Shown here in pieces: positions 1 to 14,200 of a stretch of DNA of 64,000 bases. The DNA comes from Limnanthes douglasii subsp. nivea (lineage: Eukaryota; Streptophyta; Magnoliopsida; Brassicales; Limnanthaceae): contig JAUPFV010000005.1 of assembly GCA_036936605.1 (NCBI GenBank), forward strand, positions 150,785,195 to 150,849,194. Direction: 5' to 3'. The position numbers and the translations under genes were made by a program. The notes under the pieces are model-generated. The model was given only the letters and a program-made list of their open reading frames with translations, ran no database searches and had not been told where the DNA came from. Each line of letters begins with the position of its first letter. Position 1 is the stretch's first letter.

Positions 1-473
1 TACCTTGTATTGGGTATATTAGCAAACTGGTTAAAGAACAAGTCTATAGCATACTACGTGATAGGGTTTACGTGACCTCGTCGTGAATCAGTTATCATGA
101 TATTACTTGTCTAAGCTACGCAATAAGCCCTACTGAGCTCGATATTGTAAGGCTCGTCATGCAAAGTAATAAACACATGCTCCATCAAACTAATATATGC
201 AGCTGTTGCCAACATAAGCCTACATTGTTTTTACAAAAATAGTACATAAAATAAGTTCCAAATGCATCCCAAAATACATGATATAACATAAAATTTTCCA
301 AACAAAAGAAATTACTACACTTTTGTGTTCGGGGAAGAAGGCGGCTTGCTTTGCTCTGGTTAGGCTAGATTGGCTTTAGCAGTGTCCACATCTTAACCAT
401 GGTCTTTCATAGTGGCGGCAACTTTAACTTGCAGCACAGCTTGAATGGTAGAATCTTGAAAAGGTAAAGGTTT
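1..473. other. Unassigned flank of TE relic
   Basis: AT-rich sequence beyond the stop codon of the minus-strand coiled-coil reading frame that ends at 474. I see no gene, clear repeat or RNA here. By position it may be 3' sequence of the same transposon-derived gene; that is inference only. Confidence 0.4.
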
Positions 474-1697
474 TTAGAACAGAGGCCACAAGGATCCCAG
501 CTTCAGCCCAGGATTTAGAATCATTAGCTCGGCCACAACTTCGTTTTTCTCTCTAGTTATCATCTCCATTGCAACGCTTAGCATTTGCGCCTCCCTTTCC
601 GTCAGCACTGCCTTTAAATCTTCTTTCCACTGTTTCCTTTCCTGTTCGAGCTCTGTATGCACCTCTTCCACCTTGGCATCTAACTTTGTATTATCGGCGG
701 ACATGTTTGCTAAACGATCAGCTTGCTCTTCCACCCTATTGGATTGAGACAAGGTTCTATTCATAAGATTTGAGCTTTGAGCAAGAGTTCATCATTCTTT
801 TTTAGAAGGGTATTATTATGCCTCGATAGGGTTTTGTGACTTTCAGATACTTGTTTGCATTTATCATCATTGTATATCAAAGCCTCCTTCAAGGTCTTTA
901 TCTTGGTTTTCAATCTCTCATTCGCCTCGATCGCTTTTTCTTTGGTCACCTTGGCAGACACATATGCATGTCTTAAGCGAATGACCTCAGCAGTGGTCGT
1001 TTTTTCTGATCCAAACACCATAGGTTCTGGTCTCCATTTCTCCATCACCTCCGGGTCAGTTAGCAACATACGTCGGTAGCCCAATACAACTGAGTTATGA
1101 TATAGCTGTAAAGAATCAGATAGTTAGTTTTCTACCAGCTCTTGCTAGTCAATTATACAGTTCATAACCTTACCTCAATGGCAAGCTCCACCTGACGTTG
1201 TAGGATGTCACTCATTGGCATTTCATCATAGTATGATAGCTCAGGAATGCGTCGGAGCTATTCGAACATAAACAGTGAGGGGTGGGGCATGATAATTTTC
1301 TTGGGAAGCAAATCCTCCATGGACACCCTCTGCTGACTGGTCCCAGCGCCACTATTCTTAACTGCGGGCTTCCCTACATGTTCAGCTGGTGGAAGTGAAT
1401 CAACTTCTTTCACTGCTATCGAGGGGGTCATATTCACCGTATTGACAAAATGCTTCATTTTTCTGCAAGCTTCGGTGGGATCACCTTGTTGTGTTGAGTA
1501 TTATCCCTCTCATCTTTGCTATCTTCCACCAGATCGGTCAAACCTCCCCCGGTCTCAGGCTTGTCTTCTTTGCTTTGTATGGGTGACAGATGAGTTGGGG
1601 GATCCATTGTTTTCCTCGACGCAACCTCCGTACGGCCGCTATATTCATCTCTTAGCTGCAACTTCTTGGCGACAAGGGGGATAGCATCTGATATCAC
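474..1697 (-). pseudogene. Coiled-coil protein related to Tat antisense ORF (broken)
   Basis: Minus-strand coding potential in pieces: 1697-1455, 1458-1174, then 1105-761 and 764-474. A 68-nt GT-AG intron (1173-1106) joins two parts in phase, ...ELAIE then LYHNSV.... The product is acidic at the N-terminus, then a long Lys/Glu-rich heptad-like coiled coil, ending in GLKLGSLWPLF. That tail resembles the end of the other antisense proteins in this window (DLRLGSYWELV at about 6.0 kb, DLHLGNL at 36.5 kb). Frame breaks lie near 1450 and 762, and an in-frame TAG lies near 1258. I take it for the C-terminal half of a transposon antisense-ORF protein of a diverged subfamily. It starts about 20 nt after the end of a same-strand LTR, so an LTR-driven ORF is an alternative reading. 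No enzyme motif is visible. Confidence 0.45.
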
Positions 1698-1717
1698 TCT
1701 CTGCTTTGTGTTCCATG

Positions 1718-2048
1718 TGATGAGTTAAGATGTGAATAAAGAGGGAACCTTGGATCTAGTGTATGATGTGACTAGAATGGAAAGTGTAGAGAGAGAAAGT
1801 AGAAAGAGAATGTATTAAAAGAATGTCCATCTACCCAGGAATAAATGGGTTCCCTTATATAGTGGGTGAGGTGGTCCCCACTTATTTCCTAGGTAGTCCT
1901 TCCATTGTAACAAATTGGTCAATTTCTTTTAACATTTTAAAATATTATCCCCCAACTAAGTAATAAATTCACTAATAGGACAATTACATTTATTTCTCTT
2001 TGATAACTAATATTTATAATCTTGACTTGACAATTTATCTCCTCATCA
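1718..2048 (-). repeat. LTR of a Tat-like Ty3/gypsy element, minus orientation
   Basis: On the minus strand a polypurine tract (GAGGGGCTAC) is followed by TGATGAGGAG... and the block ends in ...CTCATCA, so it has TG...CA ends. Inside is a promoter stretch with TATATAAGGGAACCC followed by a pyrimidine-rich leader. The layout matches the LTRs at 25929-26335 and 39900-40311 (PPT, TATA, pyrimidine-rich leader, TCA end), which fixes the orientation as minus. Confidence 0.65.
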
Positions 2049-2930
2049 GTAGCCCCTCAATCTTCAAGAGCTCGGGATTGAAGACTTGTAAGATTACAAG
2101 GAAATCCTCTGGAAAAGGGCTGCATCGGTAATCGTGCCTCCGAGAAAGGAAATACAAGTGCCCCGGGTTTTACAAATTGATCGCGGGTCTCTTCTCTCTT
2201 TACTTTACTGAGGCCGTCTATCTATCTCTTTATCAAATGTCACGTCCGACTCGTTCCTACTCTATGCGACATTTTGAAGAAAAAGTTAATTATGATATAT
2301 GTTGGTTCGACCTTGGGCTACAATATCATTGGGCCATGGTTTATAGACCCATCTTAGGCCTAAAGGATCATCCGGCCCATTTTCTAAACGGCACGTTTTT
2401 CTTCTTGGCACTAATGAACACGTGGGACTCGCTTTAGGAACGCGCATGTTCTGATACCGTTGCACGCCTAGGAAGCGACCTTGATGATTGCCTATTTCTC
2501 AAGTAGCTGGTGGCTACTTACACGTGTCGCCCCTCCATTCGAAGTGTGTCCGATCGCGCACCCCTCTAGGAGACTCTTCGACTTCCCGCGGCTATTTTCC
2601 TTTGGACTTCCTCACGCAGGAAACGGTTAAGGCACTAGGCTACTTATAAATACGACTCTCCTCACCTATTCTCTTCTACTCAGAAAAATTATAGAGAGAA
2701 AGTCTCCCTTAGTAGTTCTAGAGAGAGAAGTTAGTATGTTTATGAGAAAAAGAGCCTTGAAGAAAAATCAGAAACCCAAAGAGAAAACAAAGCTTGTGTT
2801 CGGATTTATCGATTGGAGCAGCATTAGTGATAGAGCTGAGGAGTATCGCGCTGCGGGATTGATTTAGGATTCAAGAAAAATTCCCTTTACGCATGTTCCT
2901 CTTCCTCACGGTCATGTTGAATCAACGCTC
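2049..2930 (+). promoter_or_regulatory. Leader and promoter region of antisense ORF (element A)
   Basis: This lies between the minus-strand LTR and the plus-strand antisense ORF. It carries a G-box core CACGTG at 2521-2526 and a TATAAATA box at 2645-2652, followed by a GA-rich leader typical of plant 5' UTRs. Equivalent TATA boxes stand before the antisense ORFs at 25390 and about 39538, and a G-box is also present at 39586. Promoter activity is inferred. Confidence 0.5.
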
Positions 2931-5180
2931 GTGCCCGCAGAATCATTCCTTGCGCCAGAATCAATCGTCGTTCCAAGCCCCGAAGCGATTCTTATCTCTT
3001 CGAGCAGTTCTTCCCTGATCCCTTCTGCCAGTCTTCCTAGTCACTTGAAACCTACTAGTGATTTAGCTTCTCCTTCTTTTCCCAAACGTATCTCGAAGAA
3101 AAACCCTCAGCCCAAATTCCTTACAATGGGCGATTCTAGCGCATCATCCTCACCAGTCGGAGGTACCTCACCCGAGCTTGTGCAACTAACCGACTCTATT
3201 GTCGGGGTTCGGACAGGTGTTAATACTGCTGCTACTCCTCTGGGTGTTTCTCGAAAAGACGCTAACCGTCAGAGGTTAGATATAAAAGCTGCACAAAATC
3301 TGCGGGAATGTGGATCCAAACACAAACGCATCGGTAGCAGTTCTAGCTTTTAGAACGCTGCCTCCATTAAAGACAAAAAGGTGGCTCGCTCCAAAATCAT
3401 AGAGGAAGATGATCCTAAAGATACCGAGGGTATGCAAACTGTTGTTGATAACGACCCCGAGATGACCAACTTGGCTGACCCAAGCGTTGGTCCCGCAGAA
3501 GAAAATGAGGTTGAGATGGAAATTGCCACCGCGAGCGAGGGGGCTGTTTTTGTTGTTCCACCCGAAGAGCCTCTTCCTGCTGAGATAAACGTTGTGATGA
3601 CAACCACCTATCACCGATCTCTATATCGGGATAATGTCATTATTTTGTACGAGGGCAAGTACATACATTATACTACTAAGGAGCAGCCTGAGCTGCTGAT
3701 CCGATGGGGATACCGGAGTGTGTAAAGGTGTGATTTCCCATTTATGGGGAGACACCCTTACACGTTAAATCTCGGGAGATAGTCATCTTTACCAAGCTCT
3801 TTAATTGGGGCCTCAGACTCCCTCTGGATTATGAGATTCTTAAGTACTTCAAGGTCCTTGGTATATCCCCCTCCCAGCTGACCCCCAACGTGTGATACAC
3901 GCTTATGTCGTGTATCATGGCTTCTCAGTTGTCGGGCCGTGTCATGCCGACAGAGGAGTACGTTTTTATATACGGGCTTTCAAAATTACCAAAGTTACCT
4001 TTCTTCTATTCCTCTTTGGGGAATACTTGGAAGATTATAAACGAATTTCTCGAAGGCGCCAAATCGTGGAAACATCAGTTCGTCTTCATTAGTAGCTGCT
4101 GGGAAAATGGTCGGCCCTATACTCGTGAGAACCCGAGGCGGTTGCTGCGCACGTGGGTTCATGATGGTAATATATACACATTTTTTTTATCGAACCTTTA
4201 TTTCAATTTGCAAGTAGTACATCCAGGGGCTAAAGAAGGATTATTTTGAAGGTGCTAAGATAACCTTCCAGGTTTTGAAGGACTATGCTTGGAGGAATTG
4301 GGGTCGGGCCTTCCACCGGTGTTTCAAGAACACCAATCTGATAATGAGTAATCTTTCGAGTTGCTCTAACGAGCCCCTTACCCTAGAACAGTTGCGCCAA
4401 CCACCCAGTTTAGTGGACCTGGTTTCCAAAACTGATGCTCTCGATGCACATCTGTTCCTACCGAAGCGCAACAAGGCACCCAGCAAACGCTCAAAATCTG
4501 ATGAGGTTGTTGAGCATGAAAATAAAGATGATGCTGAAGCTGTTGTCGGTGGAAAAGAGCCGATAGTTGTCGTCGATGCTGAGAAAGTTTCTTTCCCCGA
4601 GGAGGTGAAGAAGAAAACTGTTGAAGAAGAAAACAGACGTTAAGCCCGGGGTGGTTGGAACTGTTCCACCGCTTGGCGAAAATGTTACTATTCCGGTGTT
4701 TTTTTAGCAATACGGAGAAGGGGCTAAGGGTGGATATTTTGTTGCTTCCGCGGCACCGTTAGCAGAAAATGCAACTGTCGTGGTGATTTCCGATGAAGAC
4801 GAGGGCGGTGAACCCACGCCAGAGAAGAAAAATGTTGGCCCTTCTGAAGCAAAGAGAGCTGATGGAGCCTCTTCGAGTGGGACAAAACTTCTTATGATGT
4901 CTATGCCTGGGATCCCACATACCTTCGCCTTGCAGGCCAACGATGTGTTGTCTCTATCATTGTACAACATGATTTTTCCACTGGCTATGAAGGAGAGATG
5001 GGCGGGGCAGCTGAGACAAGACTTGTCAGACGCCCGGGAACGAATAGCCGAGTTGGAGGCTGTGCTCAAAAGGAGAGATGAGGGAAAAATTATTATGGAG
5101 GAGAGGGCTTACAAGGCAGAAGAGAAGGCATCGAAAGCCAAGGTGGCCATTACTTCTCTTCAAGAAAAGAACAACTTCTG
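2931..5180 (+). pseudogene. Tat antisense ORF, element A (PMD-like + coiled coil)
   Basis: The gene is antisense to its own element, whose LTR is on minus. Parts in order: Ser/Pro-rich basic N-terminus (2931-3350); acidic linker (3380-3600); a globular domain from about 3610 to 4166 including ...YIHYTTKEQPELLIRWG..., PLDYEILKYFKVLGI and SCIMASQLSGR; a probable intron opening with GT at 4167; a second domain (4250-4640); an acidic stretch VVISDEDEGGE (about 4780); and a coiled coil ending near 5180. The globular part aligns by eye with 38.7-38.2 kb and 24.9-24.3 kb on minus. I relate it to the plant-mobile-domain-type extra ORFs known from Tat-lineage elements. Breaks: stop at 3351, a 1-nt deletion near 3712, TGA near 3749 and 3893 where the context predicts Arg or Trp, and more frame changes after 4643. 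Truncated where it meets element B. Confidence 0.6.
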
Positions 5181-5341
5181 TTGTGTCGGGTACTCTCTCA
5201 AACTATTAAAGACGATGCAAGGGTGTATAAAATTTTTAATATATTTTGGACACTTCAGCACCTGTGGAATATGGAACACCTTAAATTATATCTAGAGTAA
5301 ATATAAACAAGTTGTTTGTTTTTTCTTTTATTTTATTTAAT

Positions 5342-5640
5342 GATCGGTGGCATACTATTTTCTACCTTGGTGGTGCAAGAAGGATTTACCAAGGTGCCCG
5401 CATAGTCGTTTTGTGATATAAATCATTTTTGCCATCTTATATTTTTTTTAGGATCTAAGGATAATGTTCGTCTCTTTTTATATATCTGAGGGATCTTCCA
5501 ACAAAAGTTGGTCAACATTCACCTAATTTTATATTTGGATCCGATAGATATTCCAACGAAAGTTGGTCAACATTCATCAATTTTTATCTCTAGATCTGAG
5601 GGGTTTTCCCACGAAAGTTGGTCAACATTCAACTATTTTT
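5342..5640 (+). repeat. Post-pol conserved block and hairpin tandem array, element B
   Basis: The block at 5342-5409 begins GGTGGCATACT and matches blocks after pol at about 22550 and 35968. It is followed by three units of about 55 bp, each with a hairpin core: CCAACAAAAGTTGG at 5498, CCAACGAAAGTTGG at 5553, and a one-mismatch copy near 5608. No pol lies upstream, so the left part of element B is missing at the junction with element A. Confidence 0.6.
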
Positions 5641-5689
5641 TTTTATCCAAATGATCGCTTCGGGGACCAGTTAGAGACTGATCACCTCC

Positions 5690-7110
5690 AACTAAAGAGA
5701 ACTCAAAGGCACAAAGTTCTACTAAAAATATATTTTTAAAAATATACAAGAAAGAAGAAAATTTCTATTGATAAAAAAATTTGACCTACAAAATGCCATG
5801 GTCGTATATGGACTTGTCTAAAACAAAAACTTACATATGTTTCACCCACAAAAAAAATAACCGATATAACAAAAAAATCTACGAAGTGTTTTAACGTTTC
5901 AGGACCTTCATCGGAGTCCGTTTTGGAGGAATCAACTGAGGAACTTTGCGAGCCCTTCGATTCTTCAGATGAATTCTCACTTGACAATTCTTTACTATCC
6001 TCAAGCGAGATGCCTAGAGGCGGTACTTTTCAGGCACGAGTTCCCAATAGCTACCAAGCCTCAAGTCTGTGAAGCGTTCATGCATGTCCAAAATCAAAGC
6101 ATATTTTAATTTGGCATCCCGAGCCTCTAACTTACTTGTACACTCCACAGTATAGGCAGAGAGATGAGCTTTATTATCAGTCTTACCTCGTTCTTTTGCA
6201 AGACCCAAGTCTTTGATGACCCGTAGATTGAAAGATTTGGTCTTTTCGTACCCTTCTGTAAGAGTGCATATGAGGACATATTTCTCCACAGAGAATAGAA
6301 AAGCATGCTCCCGCTCAAGGTTGAAGCATTCATGCTCGGTGTCAAGATGTTATTCTGTAGTTTTGACACGTTCGAACCGATTCACTGTAGTTTTTTTAAG
6401 ATTGGAAACTTATTCTTCCAACCTTTTGACCTCGTCTTTCAACCCTCAAGTCTCCCATTTGTAAAAAAAAAATTGAACTTCCAAAATAAGCGTTTCCCTC
6501 TCAAGTAGCATTTCAGAAACGATGAGCTTATTTATCCGTAGAGCAAGCACGTCATTTGTGAAGATATATTTTTGACACGTAGTAAGGGGGTCGATTTTAT
6601 CGTTTTTAGATGATTTGCCATCTTCTCTTTGGTCATTCTATGATACTTCTTTATTTTCATCTAAATAGAGGGGACCTCATTCTGCGTTTGTGGGGAATCT
6701 GACATGGTATCTGATTCGATAATCATGAAACGTTCAGAGGGCAGTGGGTTATCTTCTATAGCTTCAAGGTACGTTGGGGTAAATTCTCCTTGTATTTTTT
6801 ATCACCCTCATCATTGGTCATACGCTTGTTCTTCCATTTCTAGGAGTGCTTCTTTAATGGCCTCTTGAAGCCACTACCTTTAACAACCACCTCATCCTCC
6901 ATAGCAACAACCTCAACCACCATCTCGTATTTCTTCTTCTTCTCTAGATTTTTGCTATCACCTTTGGGGACTTGGTGACTCGGATACCTATATCTTAATG
7001 GAAAAAAAAACAAGCACATCAGAGGCCTTTAACCTCTTTAGCACTTCGATCTCCCTATGGAGTGTCATAAGTTTATCTAATGGGAGGGTTTTTATTAGGT
7101 TGATCTCCCT
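5690..7110 (-). pseudogene. Tat antisense ORF, element B (C-terminal part)
   Basis: Minus-strand fragments (7110-6690, 6690-6127, 6289-6014, 5987-5740) rebuild the acidic linker, the coiled coil and the Ser/Asp-rich tail. The stretch with EARDAKLKYALILDMHERF and DLRLGSYWEL matches the coiled-coil end at 36.54-36.66 kb (ERDAKLRSAMVMEMHEKF). The upstream part with IKTLPLDKLMTLHREI corresponds to the MVAPLGDDVLARLERL segment at 37.9 kb. Several frameshifts and stops are present. The N-terminal domain is missing because a LINE begins at about 7110-7140. Confidence 0.55.
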
Positions 7111-7442
7111 ATTGAATCTACTAATATTGGAAATCTTGTGCCTAGTCTTGAAAAGGAAGATAGTTCTTCGAAGAATGATCCTAAACTAATCGGTGCTCTC
7201 CAACTCTTGGATCATGATTAACATAACTCTGATAATCAGATTATTGAATCTTCTCATTCTCCTCAACACGATAATATTAGAAGTTGTAATGTGTCTCTTC
7301 ATGCCACCTCCCCTGATCATGATTTCAACACCATAATCAGTAATAAGATAAATTCGGCGTATAGAAACAAAAGTGTTAAAAGGTTGTCCATCAACTCTCT
7401 TCTTAAAAGAGAGAAAAAATATAATAAATCTCTATCTGACAA

Positions 7443-8249
7443 TGATAAAGATTGTTAGTTGGAATGCTCGGGGGTGTCAACAACAATCCAACCTTGTCTA
7501 GGCTTAAATCTATGATTCATAATGAAAAGACTAGAGTGATTGCTATTCAGAAGCCTATGGCTAGGCTTAACAAGATTGAAAATATTGCTAAGAGAATTGG
7601 GTTTAGTAATTATGTGGCTTACTGTTCTAACAAATTGTGGGTTTTCAGGTCTGAGGATGTTAACATTTCTGTTAATATTGATCATGATCAATTCCTCCAT
7701 ATGGAGGTCAAATTCTCTAACTTTACTTGTAATTTTACCTCTATTTACGCTAAGAACCAAAGAGCCCTTCGTAAAGTCCTCTGGAGCCAGATGGTGCATT
7801 TAGCTTGTGATGATATGCCTTGGATGGTTGCTGGTGACTTCAATGCTATCACTAGCTCTGAAGACCAGTTTGGCTACTCTACCTTTGATGACACCAATAT
7901 TGATGACTTCAATGAAGCCATTAGACTTTATAGCCTTGAAGACTCTGGTTACGTGGGATCCAGATATACCTGGAGCGACAACAAATGCTGGAAAATATTA
8001 GACAGAGCCCTAACCAACTCCAAAATGGTCTCTTCTATGAATTATACCCAGGTTTTTCACATTGTCAAAACTTGCTCTGACCATGCTCTTTTGCTCATAA
8101 CTCTATTTAATAGTCATAGTAATGCTACTTTATATAAAAAATGTAATTTCAAATTTATTAATGTTTGGGCTAATGACTCTGATTTCTTAAGTTCAGCTAC
8201 GCAGAATTGGAATATGCATTGTAAAGGTAAAGCCAATTATGTTTTCTAG
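7443..8249 (+). pseudogene. LINE ORF2 endonuclease domain
   Basis: An ATG at 7443 opens the ORF2 start MIKIVSWNARG, typical of plant L1 apurinic endonucleases. The frame breaks at about 7500 and continues from 7452 in another frame through 8249. Endonuclease motifs are visible: VAGDFNAI (magnesium and phosphate binding) and CSDHALL, the C-terminal SDH catalytic motif. An in-frame TAG ends the stretch at 8249, but coding similarity runs on to the reverse transcriptase. The domain would nick target DNA for target-primed reverse transcription; with these breaks the copy is dead. Confidence 0.8.
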
Positions 8250-9772
8250 TTCAAGCTTAAGAGACTCAAAAAGTTTCTTAAGGATTGGAACATTAAACAC
8301 TTTGGAAATATTATTAACAAAGTAAAAGAGGCCACTGAAGATGTTAACAGCAAGGAGATCATTCATCAAAGGGACAATAATAACGAGTCTAAGGCTAACC
8401 TATCTAAAGCTAACAGCACTCTCATTCAGTCCCTTAGGAATGAAGAGAGCTACTGGAGACAGAAGTGTTATAACACTTGGCTTAATGAAAGTGATGGTAA
8501 CACAAAGCTTTACCATAATTATGTTTCTAAAAAGAGAAAGAAGAAATCTATAAATGGTATTAAGGAGAACGGTATATGGCTTCAAAGTCATGTTGAGATT
8601 GCTAGATCTGCTGAATCTTATTTTAAAAATATTTTATCTACTGACCCATATAATTGCAGTGATGACTTAATGCATGATTTTGTTCTTGACAATATTCCTA
8701 AGCTCATTACTGATATGGACAATAGTGATATTCTAAAGCCTTCAACTAAGGAGGAGGTGTAGACTATTGCCAGAGCCATGAAGAATGACAGTGCAGCAGG
8801 CACTGATGGTTTTAATTCATTCTTTTTTAAAACTTGCTGGGAGATTATTAATTTAGACCTCTGCAATGCTCTTAATTCATATCTTAAGGGCTGCAGTATC
8901 CCAAATGGTGTCTTTGCCACTAGGATTTGCCTCATTCCCAAAGGACCTAATCCAGTCAGTTGGAATAGTTACAGACCCATCAACATGTGCACAATATTCA
9001 ACAGGCTGATTTCTAGCTTAATCAACTATAGAATAGTTGTCATTTTGCCTAACATCATTTCTAATTGTCAAGGTGCATTTGTCAAAAACAGACTAATCCA
9101 CGATAATATACTTATAACTAAAGAAATGATTCACAGTTTTAACAGGATGCCTTCTAAAGGGAATATTATGGTACAGTTTGATATGTCAAAGGCATTTGAC
9201 AGAATGTCTCATGTCGTTGTTCTTAAAATATTGAATTGTTTTGGTTTCTCTACTAATCTAATTGTCCTCATCATAAATATGATTTCTCATGTAATGATAT
9301 CTATTCTGATAAATGGTACGAGTGTGGGTTACTTTCCTCAGAAGAATGGATTAAGACAAGGAGACCCTCTGTCTCCAAGTCTATTCATTCTTGCTGAGGA
9401 AGCACTCATTGGGGGCCTGTCTAATCTTTTAAAGATAATAACAACATAAAGTTTCATTTGAAATCAGGTTACATCTTACCAAGCTTAGTGTTTGCTGATG
9501 ATATAATTATCTTCACCAACAACACTCCCTCCACCATTGACAAGATGAGTTGCCTGCTGGACCAATATCAATTAGCCTCTGTTCAAGTTAGAAACAAGGA
9601 CAAGACGAAAATTATTACCTCTGCTAAAACTTCTCAAGCCTGCACTGTTAGGCTGAAAATTGCTACTGGATTCAATGTTGAAACTATTCCATTTACCTAC
9701 TTGGGTATCACAATTGTTGCAAACAACAAGGGGGAGAATTACTTACCTTTAATTGAAAAAATTCATGATTAG
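8250..9772 (+). pseudogene. LINE ORF2 reverse transcriptase
   Basis: The frame continues from the endonuclease through a Lys-rich linker to the RT. Visible RT motifs are AAGTDGFN, LIPKGPNP with SYRPINM, QGAFVKNRLI, FDMSKAFDR (first catalytic Asp), NGLRQGDPLSPSLFIL, and after a frameshift near 9445 the catalytic box FADDIIIF, then TYLGI. Stops at 8248-8249 and 8761 and the frameshift near 9445 inactivate it. After 9772 similarity continues to FGGRLSLIKNVL and ends at the microsatellite at 9914. The zinc-finger and RNase H domains present in the LINE at 58-62 kb are missing. Confidence 0.85.
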
Positions 9773-9913
9773 GATACGAAACATTTGTCCTTTGGGGGCA
9801 GACTGTCTCTTATCAAAAATGTTTTACACCCTATTGTTTATTATTGGATGCAAAACAGTCTTATCCCCACTTCTATTATAAACAAAATTGAGCTTTGTTT
9901 TAATCAATTTCTT

Positions 9914-11211
<1,298 letters not shown>

Positions 11212-14200
11212 TCATTCAGTTGGAGAGGGCTGAGAGGAGGGATCCGCCGTGGAGGGAATATCAGGGCCGACTCGACAACCTTCCAGCATGAAAACAATAT
11301 CGGACATTGTTGGCCGATCAAGAGGATCACGGGCTGTGCACAATAACCCAACTTTAATTCCTAACAAGAACTCTTCCCATTCTGAAGACTCTGGATCCAG
11401 CTCGAGTAATCCGGGTTCTAACAACTCCGTAACTTGTCCTATCTGTAATTGTTTCTTCACCCACTTCACTATATCTTCATCTTGCGTAAACATTACTGGT
11501 CTTTTTCCTGTTAACAGCTCAAGCAACACAATGCCGAAGCTGTATGCGTCTGATTCTTTAGTAACTTCACCTATAGAGAACCAAGCCAGAATTTTTTCAG
11601 TAAAGGGCACTTGTATTCAAGTACTAGTTGTAATTTTGGTTCTTCTTTGAGTATATAAACAAGATCTAGTACGTTCAACTTATAGACTATTCAATATATT
11701 TTCAATTTTGTAACTTGTTTAGAGAAACAATATTGACCACAGTAGCTCGAAAACAGTTTTCACTTTCGACAACCAAACACCATTTCATATACCATCCTGA
11801 AAGCAGTGGAAAATCAAACACAGCCTACACAGCATACTTATGTTTCTTATGGGAGTTATCTATATATGGATTTTCGAGTACTCATTTAGGACTAAGAAGT
11901 GTTTGAAAAAAAAAATAGTTTAGTGGGAAACATGTATTCTAATTTTGAAATCCTTACCTGTTAGTGTTGCTTCAGGAGAAACATAACCCAATGTGCCAAC
12001 TGAAGCCGGCGTAGGAGTTGATTCAGCCGGTGCTGCAATCATAAGCCTATCTAGCCCGAAATCAGATAAATGTGCTTCAAAATCTGCATCAAAAAGCACA
12101 TTCTGCGGCTTGATATCACCATGAACCATATTAGACATGTGAAGAAACGCGAGCCCACGAGCTACACCGAGAGCTATAAGATGGCGCATAGGCCAGTTTA
12201 GTACATGCCCATCTTGATGAGAAGCTTCTTGAAGAAGAGTAGCAAGGTTTCCATTAGGCATGTAATCGAAAACAAGGAGTCTATCAGGTGGACCAGCGTA
12301 ATATCCACGAAGAACAGTCAAGTTTCTATGTTTCACTTTGCCTAAAAACTCAGCTTCTCTCCGAAACATGCTTTCATCGAACGATGTATTTGGAAGGCGA
12401 CGGATCGAGAGTACCATACCGTCATTGTAGCTAGCTTTGAATAGCAATCCATATCGGGTATTTCGGCTAAGTACATTTTCTTCATCGAATTGACGGGTGG
12501 CTTCGATTGTTTCGGCTAATGTGATCTTGTTATTGAACATGACTAGCTTTGGTTCCCCGTTTTCAGTACTGCTGCTACTCCTGACACGGCTAGTTCTCGA
12601 GCTAGCTCTTGCTGGGCTGTGTTTCTTTTCTCCATTACTCTTTTCTTTTAGTCTCTTTCGCCATCTCAATAGAGCCACAAGATAACAGCAGCAAAACAAC
12701 GACAAGAGAAAACCACCTATTGCTGCTACGACAACAAACAGAATCAGTCTCTTCTTTGTGTTCTTTCCTGATTTATCTTTACATTTTATATCCAGTGGGT
12801 TTCCACATAAGTCTTTGTTATTAGCAAATGCTGATTGATTTTTGAATCTGGAGGCGAGTGAGGTCGGAATCTCTCCTTTGAGATCATTGTTGGAGACATT
12901 AAAGTACACCAAGTTGGCAGTAAGTGTAAGGTTAGCGGGAATATCTCCAGTCAGGTTATTATAAGAGAGATCTAGAATTGTCAAGTTTGATAGCTTTGAG
13001 AGCGAATTCGGTATGTTTCCTGTAAGATGATTGTTGTTTAACAACAACGCGTTCATTGACGAGCATTGATGGATTTCTAGTGGGATTTCGTCCGTTAGAT
13101 TGTTTCCACCCAGATCAAGCACCTTTAATCGCGAAAGGCGCGAAAGATCTGCAGGAATATGACCTGTGATATAATTCGATCTCAACTCAAGAGTTTCAAG
13201 ATTAGAGCAATTCGCTATCTCCGGAGGAATGAACCCAGATATGTGATTATCCGACAAAGAGAGAACCGCCAACGACCCAAGAAACTCGAACGTCTGTGGG
13301 ATCTGACCAGAAAATGAATTAGAACTGAGGTTTAAGTAACGCAAACTCATCAAGCTACTGAATCCCTCAGGGACATCACCAGATAAGCTGTTCTCTTGAA
13401 AAGCAATCACTTGAAGGTTTGGCAAACCAAAGAGCTCTAATGGCAATTCACCAGAGAAATTCTGCATGCTAAAATCGAGAGCTGTTAGCTTGAACAGATT
13501 GCCAAGGCTTGAAGGTATCTTCCCCGACAAACTGTTCTCACTCAGATTTAAAACAGCAATTCTGCTCAAGTTGCCTATGCTTGAAGGAACTTCCCCAGAA
13601 AACTGATTGCCACTCAGGTTCAATTCGGTTAAGTTCATTAACGCCATTATATCTTCCGGAAATCTTCCAGTCAAGCTATTATGTCTCAAATTTAGAATTT
13701 CCAGGTTTACTAGATTGGGGAAAGTCGCGGGAACTGGACCGGAGAATTTATTACCTCCCAGAGATAAAACCCTTAATTCTCTCATGTCCCCCAAGAACGT
13801 AGGCAAGTCACCGGAAAGTTTGTTTCCTTCAAGATCAAGAACGTTTAGCAAGCTACATTTCTTGATCTCAAGAGGAACTACCCCACTAAAAGAGTTATTA
13901 GCCATTTTCAGCTTCTCCAATTTAGTCAAGTTTCCAATCTCAGGAATTACAGAACCAGTAAAAAAGTTACCAGAAACATCTAAATCTACCAACGTATTTA
14001 CACTGGTTAACCATAATGGAAAACCTCCATTAAATCCATTACTTCCGAGATCCAATACCTGCAAAACGCTGAAGCAAACTCCAGATTCATGCATAGCAAC
14101 TTCTGTGAACGCATTAAACCCTAACTGCACGGTTCGTAAAGATGGGGGATGAGACGACGTATTACAGAAAAGAGAAACCGGTACCGTACCGGTGAGTTTG

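Noticed and set aside
13607..14152. 181-aa plus-strand frame inside the receptor kinase
   Set aside because: It is a shadow of the LRR coding sequence in the opposite strand.
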